Shown here: positions 17,145-24,961 of the stretch, one piece after another
Position numbering within the stretch: the stretch's first letter is position 1
Layout of the letters: each line of letters begins with the position of its first letter
DNA from: Halopseudomonas sp002296055
GTDB taxonomy: Bacteria; Pseudomonadota; Gammaproteobacteria; Pseudomonadales; Pseudomonadaceae
Assembly (NCBI RefSeq): GCF_050876985.1
Contig: NZ_JBPAPP010000004.1
Length of the DNA stretch: 64,000 bases
Direction: 5' to 3' (one strand)
Translations under genes and position numbers: made by a program
Notes under the pieces: model-generated
What the model was told of the DNA's origin: nothing
Databases searched by the model: none
Seen by the model: only the letters and a program-made list of their open reading frames with translations

Positions 17145-18271
17145 GCTGTCAGCGTATCCTGATTCTTGGCGGCTACGGCAACTTTGGTAAGCGCATCACC
17201 GAGACGCTGGCAGACACTGCCGATATAACGCTGATCATCGCTGGCCGCCGCAACGCGCCAGCGCAGCGCTTGCAGGCGCAGTTGCAAAACACCGCGCGCG
17301 CTCGCCTGGAAACAGCAGAGCTGGATCTGCACGCCGCCGATTTTGAAGCACGGCTGGCAGCGCTCAAACCCGACCTGGTGATTCATACCGGCGGCCCCTT
17401 CCAAGGCCAGGATTACCGCGTCCCACGGGCCTGCATCACCGCCGGCTGCCATTACATCGATCTGGCCGACGACCGCCGCTTTGTCTGCGATATCAGCCAG
17501 CTGGACGCCGAAGCACGTGCGGCGGGAGTACTGCTGGTCAGCGGCGCCAGCTCGGTGCCGGGGCTGTCGTCCTGTGTCATCGCTCACTATGCCGATCAGT
17601 TCAGTCGGCTCGACGATATCGATTTTGCGATTGCGCCCGGTAATCAGGCCGAGCGCGGCGAGGCAACGGTGCGCGGCATTCTTTCCTATACCGGCCACCC
17701 GATCCGGGTGTGGCAGGCGGGCCGCTGGCAGCAGGTGTACGGCTGGATGTCACTCCGGCGCCTGTACTTCGACGCCACCATCGGCCGCCGCCCACTGGCC
17801 AACGTTGATATTCCTGACCTGGAACTGCTGCCCGCCGCCTACCCCACAGTGCGCAGTGTGCGCTTTCAGGCCGGGCTGGAACTGGGCCTGCTGCACTACG
17901 GCATGTGGCTGATGGCAGGCATCGCGCGCATTGGCCTGGTGCGTGACTGGTCGCGCTGGAGCAAACCCATCGTCCGCGCCAGCGAATGGTTCATCCGCTG
18001 GGGCACCGATACCGGCGGCATGCAGATCAACCTGCGCGGGCTGGACCACCAGCAACAGCCGCTGCACCTGAAATGGGTACTGGGCGCCACTGGGGGAATC
18101 GGGCCGTACATCCCGACGCTGTCGGCGCTGATCCTGGCCCGCCGGCTGATCAGCGGTGAGCTGAGCGAGCGCGGCGCCATGCCGTGCATGAACCTGTTCC
18201 CGCTGAGCGCCTTCGAGCAGGAAACCCAAGGGTTGGCCATTTATCACCAGCTGGAAACCCACCGTGGATAA
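17141..18271 (+). CDS. Saccharopine dehydrogenase-like NAD(P)-binding protein
   Basis: A 376-residue oxidoreductase-like protein. The Rossmann motif ILILGGYGNFGKRITETLA is at residues 6-24. IHTGGPFQGQDYRVPRACI and ISGAS-like GASSVPGLSSCVI follow, as in the saccharopine dehydrogenase NADP-binding family (PF03435), many of whose members do not act on saccharopine. The C-terminal half has hydrophobic stretches (LLHYGMWLMAGIARIGLV) that suggest membrane association. It overlaps the zinc-finger gene by four bases and the DUF2269 gene by eight, so it is the centre of the operon. Substrate unknown. Confidence 0.82.
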   Translation: MSCQRILILGGYGNFGKRITETLADTADITLIIAGRRNAPAQRLQAQLQNTARARLETAELDLHAADFEARLAALKPDLVIHTGGPFQGQDYRVPRACITAGCHYIDLADDRRFVCDISQLDAEARAAGVLLVSGASSVPGLSSCVIAHYADQFSRLDDIDFAIAPGNQAERGEATVRGILSYTGHPIRVWQAGRWQQVYGWMSLRRLYFDATIGRRPLANVDIPDLELLPAAYPTVRSVRFQAGLELGLLHYGMWLMAGIARIGLVRDWSRWSKPIVRASEWFIRWGTDTGGMQINLRGLDHQQQPLHLKWVLGATGGIGPYIPTLSALILARRLISGELSERGAMPCMNLFPLSAFEQETQGLAIYHQLETHRG

Positions 18272-18737
18272 CTACCTGCTGCTCAAGCTGCTGCATATCC
18301 TGGGCGCCGTGGTGTTGGCCGGCACCGGCAGCGGCATTGCCTTCTTCATGTTCATGGCCCACCGCAGCGGCAACGTGCAAGCCGTGGCGGTAACCACCCG
18401 CCACGTGGTGCTGGCCGACTGGCTGTTCACCGCGCCGGCCGTTGTGCTGCAGTTTGTCACCGGCCTGCTGCTGACCCATCGGCTGGGGTTCAGTCTGACC
18501 TCGCCCTGGTTTCTCAGCGTGATCGGCCTGTTCGTCTTCATCGGGCTGTGCTGGTTGCCGGTGGTCGCGATTCAATACCGCCTGCGCGCACTGGCCAATG
18601 AGGCGCTGGACACCGGCGTGCTGTCAGCCGCCTTTCATCAGCAGATGCGCTGGTGGACAGCGCTGGGCATACCCGCCTTCGCATCCATCCTGCTGCTGTT
18701 CTGGCTGATGGTATTCAAACCGCTGCCGCTGGTCTGA
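18264..18737 (+). CDS. DUF2269 family integral membrane protein
   Basis: A 157-residue protein with four predicted membrane helices, beginning MDNYLLLKLLHILGAVVLAG, a His-containing first helix typical of DUF2269. It starts at GTG 18264, inside the last codons of the preceding gene (eight-base overlap), which implies translational coupling. Function is unknown. In other bacteria this family often neighbours saccharopine-dehydrogenase-like and DoxX-like genes, as here. Confidence 0.82.
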   Translation: MDNYLLLKLLHILGAVVLAGTGSGIAFFMFMAHRSGNVQAVAVTTRHVVLADWLFTAPAVVLQFVTGLLLTHRLGFSLTSPWFLSVIGLFVFIGLCWLPVVAIQYRLRALANEALDTGVLSAAFHQQMRWWTALGIPAFASILLLFWLMVFKPLPLV

Positions 18738-18741
18738 GCCT

Positions 18742-19125
18742 ATGAGCAGAATCGAGCAATTACTTGCCCGCCTCAGCCTGGCTCTGCTCTGGCTGCTGAC
18801 CGCTGCCGTCTCACTCACTGCAGGCAAAGCGATTGGCGTTGAGGTGCTGCGCAGCGCCAGCATCCCTGAAGCGCTGATCGACCCGCTGATCTGGGCGGGC
18901 AGCCTGCTGGATCTGGGCATTGGCCTGTGGCTACTGAGCGGCCGGGCGCTGCGGTGGTGTTGCACACTGCAGCTGGTGGTTATTGTCGGCTATTCGCTAC
19001 TGCTCAGCCTGATGGCGCCCGCATTCTGGCTGCATCCCTTTGGCCCATTGAGTAAAAACGTGCCTATTCTGGTCCTGATCTGGCTGCTGATGCGCCACCA
19101 TGACAAGGCTGCTGCGCTGGCCTAA
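18742..19125 (+). CDS. DoxX-like integral membrane protein
   Basis: A 127-residue protein with four membrane helices and the DoxX_3-like pattern (LLWLLTAAVSLTAGKAIGVE, LIWAGSLLDLGIGLWLLSG, VVIVGYSLLLSLMAP, HPFGPLSKNVPILVLIWLL). The GPLSKN segment before the last helix is characteristic of the family. It starts four bases after the DUF2269 stop and closes the four-gene operon. No enzymatic role can be assigned. Confidence 0.82.
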   Translation: MSRIEQLLARLSLALLWLLTAAVSLTAGKAIGVEVLRSASIPEALIDPLIWAGSLLDLGIGLWLLSGRALRWCCTLQLVVIVGYSLLLSLMAPAFWLHPFGPLSKNVPILVLIWLLMRHHDKAAALA

Positions 19126-19159
19126 GGTGAAAGCAACACCCACCCGCCGGAGCCATACC

Positions 19160-19582
19160 ATGACACACGCCAAGCCCCTTGAAGGCCGCTGCCTGTGTGG
19201 CGCAGTCAGTGTCAGCGCCATACTCTCCCACCGTGACCTCGGTGCCTGCCACTGCACCACTTGCCGACGCTGGGGCGGCGGGCCGCTGCTGGCGGTGGAG
19301 TGCGAGGATCAGGTCACCTTCAGCGGCGAAGCGCAGATTGGCGTTTACGCTTCATCAGACTGGGCCGAGCGCGGCTTCTGCAAGGTTTGCGGTACCCACC
19401 TGTTCTATCGGCTACGCGAGCAAGCTTTCTACGCCCTACCGGTTGGGCTGTTTGACGAACAGCAAGGCTGGGACTTGAATCGCGAAGTCTTTATCGATCA
19501 GAAGCCGAGCTACTACGGTTTTGCCCAGCCGACCCTGCAGCTCACCGGCGAAGAGCTGTTTGCCCTGCACGGCGCCAGCTGA
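19160..19582 (+). CDS. GFA (glutathione-dependent formaldehyde-activating) family protein
   Basis: A 140-residue Mss4-like zinc protein. Cysteine pairs appear as CLCGAVSVS, CHCTTCRRWGG and FCKVCGTHLFYR, the full GFA set that binds zinc. Members include a formaldehyde-glutathione adduct-forming enzyme and carbon-sulfur lyases, but most are of unknown substrate. The ATG at 19160 follows GGAG at eight bases. The frame upstream overlaps the DoxX-like gene and is not used. Confidence 0.88.
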   Translation: MTHAKPLEGRCLCGAVSVSAILSHRDLGACHCTTCRRWGGGPLLAVECEDQVTFSGEAQIGVYASSDWAERGFCKVCGTHLFYRLREQAFYALPVGLFDEQQGWDLNREVFIDQKPSYYGFAQPTLQLTGEELFALHGAS

Positions 19583-19698
19583 CCATAAACCATCCTTATG
19601 GCCCGACAATCTCCCCCATTGGAAGCATTGACGGCTCAGGCGCCTGCGCGGAGTCTGTCCACTGCGCTTCCCAACAACAGCAACAAAAGGATCATGCG

Positions 19699-20079
19699 AT
19701 GTTCAGTCACATCATGCTCGGCGCCGACGATCTGGAAAAATCCAAAGCCTTCTACGACGCGACCCTGGGCGTTACCGGCTGCAAGCCCGGCTTTACCGAC
19801 CCCAAAGGGCGCATCTTTTACATCACCCCGACCGGCGTCTTTGCCATCACCAAGCCGATCGACGGTGAGGCAGCCAGCTGCGGTAACGGCAGCACCATTG
19901 GGTTTGCCATGGACAGCCCCGAGCAAGCCGATGCCTGGCACGCTGCAGGTCTGGCCAATGGCGGCACTGCCTGTGAAGACCCGCCGGGCGTACGCGAGGG
20001 TGCCGGCATGAAGCTGTATCTGGCCTACCTGCGTGACCCGTCCGGCAACAAGCTCTGCGCCATGTACCGCATGCCCTGA
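19699..20079 (+). CDS. VOC (glyoxalase/bleomycin resistance fold) family protein
   Basis: A 126-residue vicinal-oxygen-chelate protein. MFSHIMLGADDLEKSKAFYD is the usual first strand and helix, and LAYLRDPSGNKLCAMYR the closing strand with the metal-ligand region. Members include glyoxalase I-like, dioxygenase-like and antibiotic-binding proteins. Substrate cannot be assigned here. A solitary gene. Confidence 0.85.
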   Translation: MFSHIMLGADDLEKSKAFYDATLGVTGCKPGFTDPKGRIFYITPTGVFAITKPIDGEAASCGNGSTIGFAMDSPEQADAWHAAGLANGGTACEDPPGVREGAGMKLYLAYLRDPSGNKLCAMYRMP

Positions 20080-20101
20080 GGTCTTCTCTGTTGTCGGCAA
20101 G

Positions 20102-20134
20102 GCAATCCGGCTGGCGTCGCCGCGGCCGGATTGC
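20102..20134. repeat. Inverted repeat after the VOC gene
   Basis: GCAATCCGGC (20102-20111) is the exact reverse complement of GCCGGATTGC (20125-20134), with a 13-base GC-rich loop. It could end transcription of the VOC gene, although no T-run follows. Confidence 0.4.
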
Positions 20135-20214
20135 GCACAACCCGGCAAAAAATAACAGTCTGTTCCAGCGCTCCCAGCCTGCGTAACATCGCCTGATCAA
20201 CCGAGGCGCCGCGC

Positions 20215-20547
20215 ATGCATCACTGGGTCTACCTGATTATCGCTATCGTATCTGAGGTGGTTGCCACCTCTGCTCTGAAAGCCAGTACCGGCTTCAGCAA
20301 ACCCCTACCCTCAGCCCTCGTGGTGGTTGGCTATCTGGTGTCGTTCTACTTTCTTTCGCTGACGCTGAAGACCATTCCGGTTGGCGTTGCCTATGCCATC
20401 TGGTCAGGCGTGGGCGTGGTGCTGATCTCTGTGGTGGCCTGGCTGTTGTACGGGCAAAAGCTGGACCTGCCGGCACTGATCGGCATGGGCCTGATCATCA
20501 GCGGCGTTATGGTCATCAACCTGTTTTCTAACACCGCCGGGCACTGA
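20215..20547 (+). CDS. emrE: Small multidrug resistance transporter, EmrE-like
   Basis: A 110-residue SMR protein that exports cationic drugs and quaternary ammonium compounds in exchange for protons. Four membrane helices are visible. The essential membrane Glu is present in IAIVSEVVATSALK (residue 14), and the EmrE signature PVGVAYAIWSGVGVVLIS is intact, including the GxG of helix 3. The length and start equal E. coli EmrE. It is convergent with the HxlR-type gene, with one base between the stops. Confidence 0.92.
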   Translation: MHHWVYLIIAIVSEVVATSALKASTGFSKPLPSALVVVGYLVSFYFLSLTLKTIPVGVAYAIWSGVGVVLISVVAWLLYGQKLDLPALIGMGLIISGVMVINLFSNTAGH

Positions 20548-20548
20548 C

Positions 20549-21028
20549 TCAGCCCGCCACCAGCCGCTGTGCATCCTCACCAAAGGCCGCGGCGGGCCGT
20601 GCTTCGATATCCCGCGCACCCACCGGCTCGGCGCATTCAGAGCACACCATCACCGGTTTCATGCGCTGACCACAGCCCTTGTGGTAATGCTCGATGGGCG
20701 CGCCACGCTCATCGGCCATCCAGGTGTCGCCCCAGCTGACCAGCGAGAGAATCACCGGATGCAGGGCCAGCCCCTTGTCGGTCAGCCGATATTCCTCACG
20801 CAGCGGTTTTTGCTGGTAGGGCACCTTGACCAGCACCTCATGTTCGACCAGTTTTTTCAAACGGTCAGCCAGCAGGTGGCGGGTCAGGCCGATACGCCGC
20901 TCAAAGGCATCGAAGCGCCGCACACCTAAAAAGCAGTCGCGCAGAATCAGCAGCGTCCAGCGGTCGCCAACCACAGCAAGCGTGCGGGACATGGAGCAGG
21001 GTTGGTCGCCAAGTTCTTCCCAGCGCAT
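20549..21028 (-). CDS. HxlR-family transcriptional regulator
   Basis: A 159-residue winged-helix regulator. The HxlR core is LGDQPCSMSRTLAVVGDRWT, LLILRDCFLGVRRFDAFERR and IGLTRHLLADRLKKLVEHEV, with a Cys in the N-terminal part as is common in redox- or aldehyde-sensing members. A C-terminal extension has a CxxC-like pair (MVCSECAEP), which may bind metal. GGAGG precedes the ATG at 21028. It is divergent from an SDR gene, and two operator-like palindromes lie in the shared promoter region, so it likely represses that gene and itself. Confidence 0.9.
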   Translation of the reverse strand: MRWEELGDQPCSMSRTLAVVGDRWTLLILRDCFLGVRRFDAFERRIGLTRHLLADRLKKLVEHEVLVKVPYQQKPLREEYRLTDKGLALHPVILSLVSWGDTWMADERGAPIEHYHKGCGQRMKPVMVCSECAEPVGARDIEARPAAAFGEDAQRLVAG

Positions 21029-21062
21029 GAATAAATCCTCCGAGTCAGAACGCAAGAATAGT

Positions 21063-21091
21063 TTGACAAGTTCCAAAATGAAACCCACTAT
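21063..21091 (+). promoter_or_regulatory. Candidate sigma70 promoter of the SDR gene
   Basis: TTGACA at 21063-21068 is a perfect -35 box. With a 17-base spacer the -10 would be CACTAT (21086-21091), a weak match. The promoter overlaps the first palindrome of the divergent HxlR-type regulator, which fits repression. Confidence 0.5.
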
Positions 21092-21113
21092 CGAGTCAGT
21101 TCCAAAAAAGAAC
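21070..21113. promoter_or_regulatory. Paired operator candidates for the HxlR-type regulator
   Basis: GTTCCAAAATGAAAC (21070-21084) and GTTCCAAAAAAGAAC (21099-21113) are two 15-base sites that share the first nine bases and have inverted ends (GTTC/GAAC in the second, GTTCC/GAAAC in the first). Their centres are 29 bases apart, on nearly the same face of the helix. HxlR-type repressors use sites of this style in divergent intergenic regions. The binding assignment is inference. Confidence 0.6.
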
Positions 21114-21136
21114 CATAGATAACTGAGGACTTTGCC

Positions 21137-21868
21137 ATGACCACACCCGCCCCTGTAGCCGTTGTCATCGGCGCCGGTGACGCCACCGGTGGCGCCATTG
21201 CCCGTCGCTTTGCCCGTGAAGGCTTTACCCTCTGCGTGACCCGCCGCAACGCCGATAGCCTGACCGAGCTGGTCAACCAAATCGAAGCTGACGGCGGCAA
21301 GGCCCATGCCTTTGGCTGCGATGCCCGCAGCGAAGAGGAAATGGTGGGGCTGTTCGAGCAGATCGAACGTGAGATTGGCCCGGTTGAGGTCGCCATCTTC
21401 AACATTGGCGCGAATGTGCGCTTTGGCATTACCGAAACCACCGCGCGCGTCTATCGCAAGGTCTGGGAAATGGCGGGCTTTGCCGGTTTTCTTACCGGAC
21501 GTGAGGCTGCCAAGGTGATGCTACCGCGTGGCAAGGGCACCATCATCTTCACCGGTGCCACCGCCTCGCTGCGCGGCGGCTCGGGCTTCTCCGCCTTTGC
21601 CGGTGCCAAGTTCGCGCTGCGCGCGTTGGCCCAGAGCATGGCCCGCGAGCTGGGGCCGCAGGGCATCCATGTCGCCCATCCGATCATCGACGGCGCTATC
21701 GATACCGCCTTTATCCGCGACAACTTCCCCGAGCGCTATGCCCTGAAAGATCAAGATGGCATCCTCAACCCCGACCATATTGCCGACCAGTACTGGGCGA
21801 TTCACGCCCAGCCGCGCGACAGCTGGACCCATGAACTGGATCTGCGCCCCTGGCTGGAAACCTTTTAA
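21137..21868 (+). CDS. SDR-family oxidoreductase with Phe at the catalytic Tyr position
   Basis: A 243-residue short-chain dehydrogenase/reductase-like protein. The nucleotide motif is VVIGAGDATGGAIARRF (residues 9-25, a degenerate TGxxxGxG), NIGAN is the NNAG-like motif at 89-93 and the Ser of the active site is in TGATASLRG. The YxxxK motif reads FAGAK at 154-158: the catalytic Tyr is Phe and the Lys is kept. This branch may therefore be a binding protein or use another acid. It is divergent from the HxlR-type gene and followed by an HCCA isomerase, with which it is probably co-transcribed. Confidence 0.85.
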   Translation: MTTPAPVAVVIGAGDATGGAIARRFAREGFTLCVTRRNADSLTELVNQIEADGGKAHAFGCDARSEEEMVGLFEQIEREIGPVEVAIFNIGANVRFGITETTARVYRKVWEMAGFAGFLTGREAAKVMLPRGKGTIIFTGATASLRGGSGFSAFAGAKFALRALAQSMARELGPQGIHVAHPIIDGAIDTAFIRDNFPERYALKDQDGILNPDHIADQYWAIHAQPRDSWTHELDLRPWLETF

Positions 21869-21906
21869 AACCGCACCGATTAATCCCCCTGCCAAGAGAG
21901 ACACCC

Positions 21907-22494
21907 ATGAGCAAAACCATCGAGTTCTACTTCGACGTCGGCAGCCCGGCGAGCTATCTGGCCTGGCGCCAGCTGCCCGTCATCGCCGAGCGCACCGGCG
22001 CCACCCTTGTGCTCAAGCCGATGCTGCTGGGCGGCGTCTTCATGGCGACCGGCAATAGCTCTCCGGCCACCGTGCCAGCCAAGGGCGCCTACTCGCGCAT
22101 CGATATGCAGCGCTTCGCCAACCGCTACGGCGTCACCCTGAATCAAAACCCCTTCTTTCCGATCAACACCCTGCAACTGATGCGCGGCATCACCGCGTAT
22201 CAGGGCAGCGCCGAGTTCGACCGTCTGCTCACGGCCATTTTCGAGGCCATGTGGGTCCGCGAGCTGAACATGGGTGAACCGCAGGTGGTGGGCCAGGTGC
22301 TGGTAGAAGCCGGCTTTGACCCGGCCGAGGTGATGGCCAAGGCCAGCGACCCGGCCGTCAAGGAACAACTAAAACAGGCGACAGAGGAAGCGATTGGCCG
22401 TGGTGTGTTCGGCGCGCCAACCTGCTTTGTCGAGGGTGAAATGTTCTTCGGCCAGGACCGTCTGGACTGGGTCGAGGCAGCCGCACGCGGCTGA
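21907..22494 (+). CDS. 2-hydroxychromene-2-carboxylate isomerase family protein (DsbA/kappa-GST fold)
   Basis: A 195-residue thioredoxin-fold protein. It starts MSKTIEFYFDVGSPASYLAW, the SPxSY motif of the kappa-class GST/HCCA isomerase family, where the Ser activates glutathione. FGAPTCFVEGEMFFGQDRLD is the family's C-terminal signature. The reference enzyme isomerises an intermediate of naphthalene breakdown, but no naphthalene genes are seen, so another glutathione-dependent reaction is likely. It is 38 bases after the SDR gene. Confidence 0.88.
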   Translation: MSKTIEFYFDVGSPASYLAWRQLPVIAERTGATLVLKPMLLGGVFMATGNSSPATVPAKGAYSRIDMQRFANRYGVTLNQNPFFPINTLQLMRGITAYQGSAEFDRLLTAIFEAMWVRELNMGEPQVVGQVLVEAGFDPAEVMAKASDPAVKEQLKQATEEAIGRGVFGAPTCFVEGEMFFGQDRLDWVEAAARG

Positions 22495-22504
22495 AGAAAC
22501 AACG

Positions 22505-22531
22505 CCGACGGCAGCCCGCCACTGCCGTCGG
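22505..22531. terminator. Perfect hairpin after the HCCA isomerase gene
   Basis: CCGACGGCAG (22505-22514) pairs with CTGCCGTCGG (22522-22531) across a seven-base loop, 10 bases after the stop codon. There is no T-run, so termination is plausible but unproven. Confidence 0.5.
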
Positions 22532-22670
22532 TCGTCTGGCCCAAACAGGCCCGCTGAAAACCATTGACGACCACCCCGGCGAAGCCTACATTCGCCAGCG
22601 ATGAGCAGTGTTCCGGCGTCCTGCCCCTGCTCAGGGATTCCCTGTCCCACCCTTTCCTCTGGATACTCGA

Positions 22671-23018
22671 ATGCTGTCCCTTGCGCTCAAGTGTGTGCTG
22701 GGTGCGCTCGCCGTGCTGATGATTGCACTGCTGGCAAAAACCAGAAGTTTCTATATCGCCGGGCTGGTGCCGCTGTTCCCGACGTTCGCCATCATTGCCC
22801 ACTACATTGTGGGCAGCGAGCGACTGGCCAGCGACCTGCGCAGCACCGCTATCTTCGGACTGTGGTCGCTATTGCCCTACGCAGCGTATCTGTTTTCGAT
22901 TGTGCTATTGAGCGAGCGCTTCACACTGGTGGTGACACTCACCCTTGGCGCACTGGCGTGGGCGACGGCGGCAGGCCTGCTGCTGACCGTCTGGACGCGG
23001 GTGTATCCGGCTGTCTGA
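22671..23018 (+). CDS. glpM: GlpM family membrane protein
   Basis: A 115-residue integral membrane protein with four helices. The segment YIAGLVPLFPTFAIIAHYIV, followed by GSERLASDLRSTAIFGLWSL, matches GlpM of P. aeruginosa, described as linked to glycerol metabolism and alginate production and otherwise poorly characterised. The start at 22671 is the first ATG before a membrane helix. An upstream ATG at 22608 would add Pro-rich residues outside the family. Confidence 0.85.
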   Translation: MLSLALKCVLGALAVLMIALLAKTRSFYIAGLVPLFPTFAIIAHYIVGSERLASDLRSTAIFGLWSLLPYAAYLFSIVLLSERFTLVVTLTLGALAWATAAGLLLTVWTRVYPAV

Positions 23019-23030
23019 GCCAGTGCCCGA

Positions 23031-23468
23031 TCACACCTCAAGCAGGAAGGTGACCGGACCATCGTTGACCAGATGCACCTGCATATCGGCACCAAAGCGG
23101 CCGGTTGCCACTTGCGGGTGCAGAGCGCGGGCCTGCGCAACCAGATAGTCGAACAGCGCCTCAGCGCGATCCGGTGGCGCAGCGGTAGAGAAGCCGGGGC
23201 GACGCCCCTTGCGGGTGTCGGCGGCCAAGGTGAACTGGGACACCAGCAGCAGGCCGCCCTGCACGTCAGTCAGTGAATCGTTCATGCGCCCGTCAGCGTC
23301 GGTGAACACACGGTATTCCAGCAGCCGCTTGAGCAGCTTGTCGGCACTGGCCTCAAGGTCCTGCGGCTCGATGCCAACCAGCACCAACAGGCCCTGATCA
23401 ATCGAGCCGACAATCTCCCCTTCCACCTCAACCCGGGCCTGACTGACCCGTTGCAGCAATCCCTTCAT
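23031..23468 (-). CDS. dtd: D-aminoacyl-tRNA deacylase
   Basis: A 145-residue enzyme that removes D-amino acids (and mischarged Gly) from tRNA. The catalytic-pocket motifs SQFTLAADTRKGRRP (about residues 77-91) and NDGPVTF at the C-terminus are both intact. The ATG at 23468 is one base after the pip stop, so pip and dtd are co-transcribed. The gene is convergent with glpM. Confidence 0.96.
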   Translation of the reverse strand: MKGLLQRVSQARVEVEGEIVGSIDQGLLVLVGIEPQDLEASADKLLKRLLEYRVFTDADGRMNDSLTDVQGGLLLVSQFTLAADTRKGRRPGFSTAAPPDRAEALFDYLVAQARALHPQVATGRFGADMQVHLVNDGPVTFLLEV

Positions 23469-23469
23469 G

Positions 23470-24441
23470 TCACTCGGCCTGCGGCGTCAGATTGAGCAAC
23501 TGACGCGCCATATCGCCGGTCGCACGTACCAAGGCATCGGCAATGCCGGGCTCGGAAGCGGCGTGGCCCGCATCGCGGATGATATTTAGCTCACTGCCGG
23601 GCCAGCGCTGGTGCAGCGCATGGGCGTTGTCCAAAGGGCACACCATGTCGTAGCGGCCATGCACGATGATGCCGGGAATGTGCGCAATGCGATCCATGTT
23701 GTTGAGCAACTGGTCCGGCGCAAGGAACGTCTTGTTGGCGAAGTAATGGCATTCGATGCGGGCGATGGCGTAGGCGCGGCGAGCATCGCTGAAGCGCTCG
23801 ATCACCTGTGGGCTCGGGCGCAAGGTGGCGCAGCGCCCCTCCCAGACAGACCAAGCCTTGGCGGCGTGCATGCGGCAGATTTCATCGTCGCCGGTCAAGC
23901 GCCGATAGTAGGCCGCAACCATGTCGTGCCGTTCTTCCTGTGGAATCAGGCTCAGGTAGTCTTCCCAATAGTCCGGGAACACGTGGCTGGCGCCCTCCTG
24001 GTAGAACCAGTGAATGTCCTGCTCACGGCACAGGAAGATGCCGCGCAGCACCATGCCCATTACCCGCTCAGGGTGCGCCTGGGCATAGGCCAGCGCCAGG
24101 GTAGAGCCCCAGGAGCCACCAAACAGAACCCACTTATCGATGCCCAGGTGCTCGCGCAGCGCTTCCATGTCAGCCACCAGGTCCGCGGTGGTGTTGTTCT
24201 CCAGGCTGCCGTGCGGTGTGGAGCGACCACAGCCGCGCTGATCAAAGGTCACGATGCGGTACAGCGACGGATCGAAGAAACGCCGACTCAGGGCATCACA
24301 ACCGGCACCCGGCCCACCGTGGATAAACACCACTGGCAGCCCGTCCGGCTGACCGCTTTCATCGGCGTAGAGCACATGGGGTGGTGTTACCGCCAGCTCG
24401 TGGCGGGCGTAGGGTTTGATCTCCGGGTACAACAGCTGCAT
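23470..24441 (-). CDS. pip: Proline iminopeptidase
   Basis: Alpha/beta-hydrolase of the S33 peptidase family that releases N-terminal proline, 323 residues, the usual length. Motifs are HGGPGAGCDALSRRFFDP (oxyanion region), the nucleophile elbow FGGSWGSTLALAYAQAHPER, the catalytic Asp region around HGRYDMVCPLDNA and His in DAGHAASEP. Cytoplasmic, with no signal peptide. It is directly upstream of dtd on the same strand, the arrangement in Pseudomonas. Confidence 0.95.
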   Translation of the reverse strand: MQLLYPEIKPYARHELAVTPPHVLYADESGQPDGLPVVFIHGGPGAGCDALSRRFFDPSLYRIVTFDQRGCGRSTPHGSLENNTTADLVADMEALREHLGIDKWVLFGGSWGSTLALAYAQAHPERVMGMVLRGIFLCREQDIHWFYQEGASHVFPDYWEDYLSLIPQEERHDMVAAYYRRLTGDDEICRMHAAKAWSVWEGRCATLRPSPQVIERFSDARRAYAIARIECHYFANKTFLAPDQLLNNMDRIAHIPGIIVHGRYDMVCPLDNAHALHQRWPGSELNIIRDAGHAASEPGIADALVRATGDMARQLLNLTPQAE

Positions 24442-24531
24442 GATGGGGCTCCCTGGCCTGAGCAGGCGCCGGCGCCGCTCACCTCACGTTGGAAAGCCCC
24501 ACATTACTGACCCGCGAGGCCGCTGTCACCT

Positions 24532-24960
24532 ATGCGTTTGCTGCTTGCACTGACCCTGCTGCTCGGCCTCGCCGGCTGCGGCCCATCCAGCCCGGATGCA
24601 CGCCTGAATCAGGCCATTGAAGACTTCCAGAGCGCTATTGAAGAGCGCGACCGCAGCGCCGTGCTGGCGCTACTGCACCCCGAATTCAGCGCCCAGGACG
24701 AGTACGACACGGAGTGGGCAGGACGTACTCTGCAGCTGATGTTTTTGCGCAACCAGCGCATCGGCGTGCTGGTGACCAGCCAGCAAACCGACATCGATCC
24801 CGGTTACCCGGAGCGCGCCGACAGCAGCGCCCGTGCCACCCTGACCGGCGCCGAGCGTTTTATCCCCAACAGCGCTGGCCAGTACGACCTCAAGCTGGTG
24901 TGGCTGGACGACGACGGCGAGTGGCTGCTGCGCAGCCTCGACTGGCAGCCGGTTCGCTGA
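24532..24960 (+). CDS. Small lipoprotein with NTF2-like domain
   Basis: A 142-residue lipoprotein. The lipobox LAGC gives a lipidated Cys at residue 16 (MRLLLALTLLLGLAGC). The mature part begins with a helix (LNQAIEDFQSAIEERDRSAV) followed by LHPEFSAQ, then curved beta strands ending VWLDDDGEWLLRSLDW, a pattern common in NTF2/SnoaL-like domains. That fold call is inference. The stop is one base before the DUF2891 start. Function unknown. Confidence 0.78.
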   Translation: MRLLLALTLLLGLAGCGPSSPDARLNQAIEDFQSAIEERDRSAVLALLHPEFSAQDEYDTEWAGRTLQLMFLRNQRIGVLVTSQQTDIDPGYPERADSSARATLTGAERFIPNSAGQYDLKLVWLDDDGEWLLRSLDWQPVR

Positions 24961-24961
24961 G

